A stretch of DNA of 64,000 nt from SZUA-38 sp965212525 (GTDB taxonomy: Bacteria > Pseudomonadota > Gammaproteobacteria > Xanthomonadales > SZUA-38): contig CBDBVC010000001.1 of the NCBI GenBank assembly GCA_965212525.1, forward strand, positions 54,555-118,554, in the 5' to 3' direction. Position numbers and translations under genes: made by a program. The notes under the pieces were generated by a model, which made no database searches, was not told where the DNA came from, and saw only the letters and a program-made list of their open reading frames with translations. Positions 63,383 through 64,000 of the stretch are shown here, one piece after another; position 1 is the stretch's first letter; the number at the start of each line of letters is the position of its first letter.

Positions 63383-64000
63383 CTAACGGCTTGCCGGAAC
63401 CAGATAATTGATTGGATTTTCGGCACGAGACTGCGTCACCATCTCGCGTACGGCCGTCAGCATGGTGGGTGCATGATAGGGAATACCATCCTTGATGGTC
63501 CATTCAATGCCACCGGTGCTCTCATCACCGGTCAAAGTGGGTATGTTTCTTGGCATCAGCACTCGCAGGTCCTCAAGCGGATTGCCATTGACGATCACCA
63601 GATCGGCCACGTAGCCGATACGCACCTGACCCAGTGACTCTCCCATTCCCAGTACCTTTGCAGAATTGTGTGTGGCGTGGGTAATCACCTCCAGCGGCTG
63701 GAATCCTGCCTCCTCGTGCAGTTGCAATTCCCGCAGGTAACCGAAGCCGAACACCTGATAGATGAAACCCGGCATCCTCACCGGTGGTGATGATGCCACC
63801 ATGATCCTTGAAAGTACGCAGTGCAGCAAACCAGCGCTGATAATTATCACGCCAGTAGACTTCATCGGTTGCCGTCCAGCCCCAGAAGAAGGATCCGTGT
63901 GCATCCGGACTGGGCTGGAAAAACTTTTCCAGACCGGGGTGCAGATAGTCGCCATACCAGGGAGATGTGGTGGCACGTTGCAGGTCACGCGAGGCTTCAT
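63383..64000 (-). CDS. Amidohydrolase family protein, 5' end beyond the window, frameshifted
   Basis: Two frames join into one protein. The upstream part reads EASRDLQRATTSPWYGDYLH to GGIITTGEDAG, ending with the metal-site Asp of the TG-x-DA type. The second part has GFIYQVFGFGYLRELQL, VITHATHNSAKVLGM and GYVADLVIVNGNPLEDL, the C-terminal pattern of imidazolonepropionase-like amidohydrolases. An extra C in 63768-63770 (GGG on the coding strand) causes the break. The protein continues beyond base 64000. Confidence 0.85.
   Translation of the reverse strand: MKPRVTCNVPPHLPGMATICTPVWKSFSSPVRMHTDPSSGAGRQPMKSTGVIIISAGLLHCVLSRIMVASSPPVRMPGFIYQVFGFGYLRELQLHEEAGFQPLEVITHATHNSAKVLGMGESLGQVRIGYVADLVIVNGNPLEDLRVLMPRNIPTLTGDESTGGIEWTIKDGIPYHAPTMLTAVREMVTQSRAENPINYLVPASR

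Overview
The window looks like chromosomal DNA of a free-living gammaproteobacterium of moderately high GC. The speD/crp/trpEGDC neighbourhood, the complete Pho regulon, the Lrp-phhAB locus and an aspartyl-tRNA synthetase of Xanthomonas-like sequence all point this way. Abundant secreted proteins (PEGA/Sel1, beta-helix, IPTL-CTERM-like, 'FVDGFE' tail) would fit a Xanthomonadales/Wenzhouxiangellaceae-like or Chromatiales-like lineage, but that is inference. I see no tRNA, rRNA, CRISPR, IS element, integrase or prophage gene. No stretch without a gene exceeds about 300 bases.

Layout. 0-5.5 kb: a partial anchor-B protein, an Lrp regulator divergent from phhA-phhB (phenylalanine to tyrosine), speD, crp and a Sel1-like gene. 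5.5-9.4 kb: trpEGDC (minus strand). 9.5-18.5 kb: an uninterrupted minus-strand phosphate block phoB-phoR-porin-pstS-pstC-pstA-pstB-phoU, with Pho boxes before phoB, the porin and pstS and a terminator after pstS. 18.7-22.1 kb: an ECF-type sigma/anti-sigma pair between two distantly related secreted proteins. 22-29 kb: CoA-transferase, aminotransferase V plus hydrolase, FmdB-like protein, aspS, GlsB-like protein and a secreted metallopeptidase. 29-37.6 kb: large repeat-rich exported proteins. 37.6-46.6 kb: a SRPBCC-ArsR operon with two matched inverted repeats, c-di-GMP enzymes, oxidoreductases and small exported proteins. 46.6-51 kb: the NAD salvage locus nrtR / nadM-Nudix / nadV with operator and terminator. 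51-57.9 kb: transaldolase, M20 peptidase, signal peptidase I and a SmtB-like/CDF zinc-efflux operon. 57.9-64 kb: M28 peptidase, a tandem pair of secreted paralogs, GST, DUF4124 protein and a partial amidohydrolase.

A caution for every user of this sequence: nine otherwise intact genes, including speD and transaldolase, are broken by single-base indels. There are about 17, nearly all one extra base, mostly in short homopolymer runs. Three long clean stretches (3.6-24.9 kb, 33-51 kb and 53.9-61 kb) show none. I treat these as probable sequence errors rather than true pseudogenes and give the full reconstructed gene spans.
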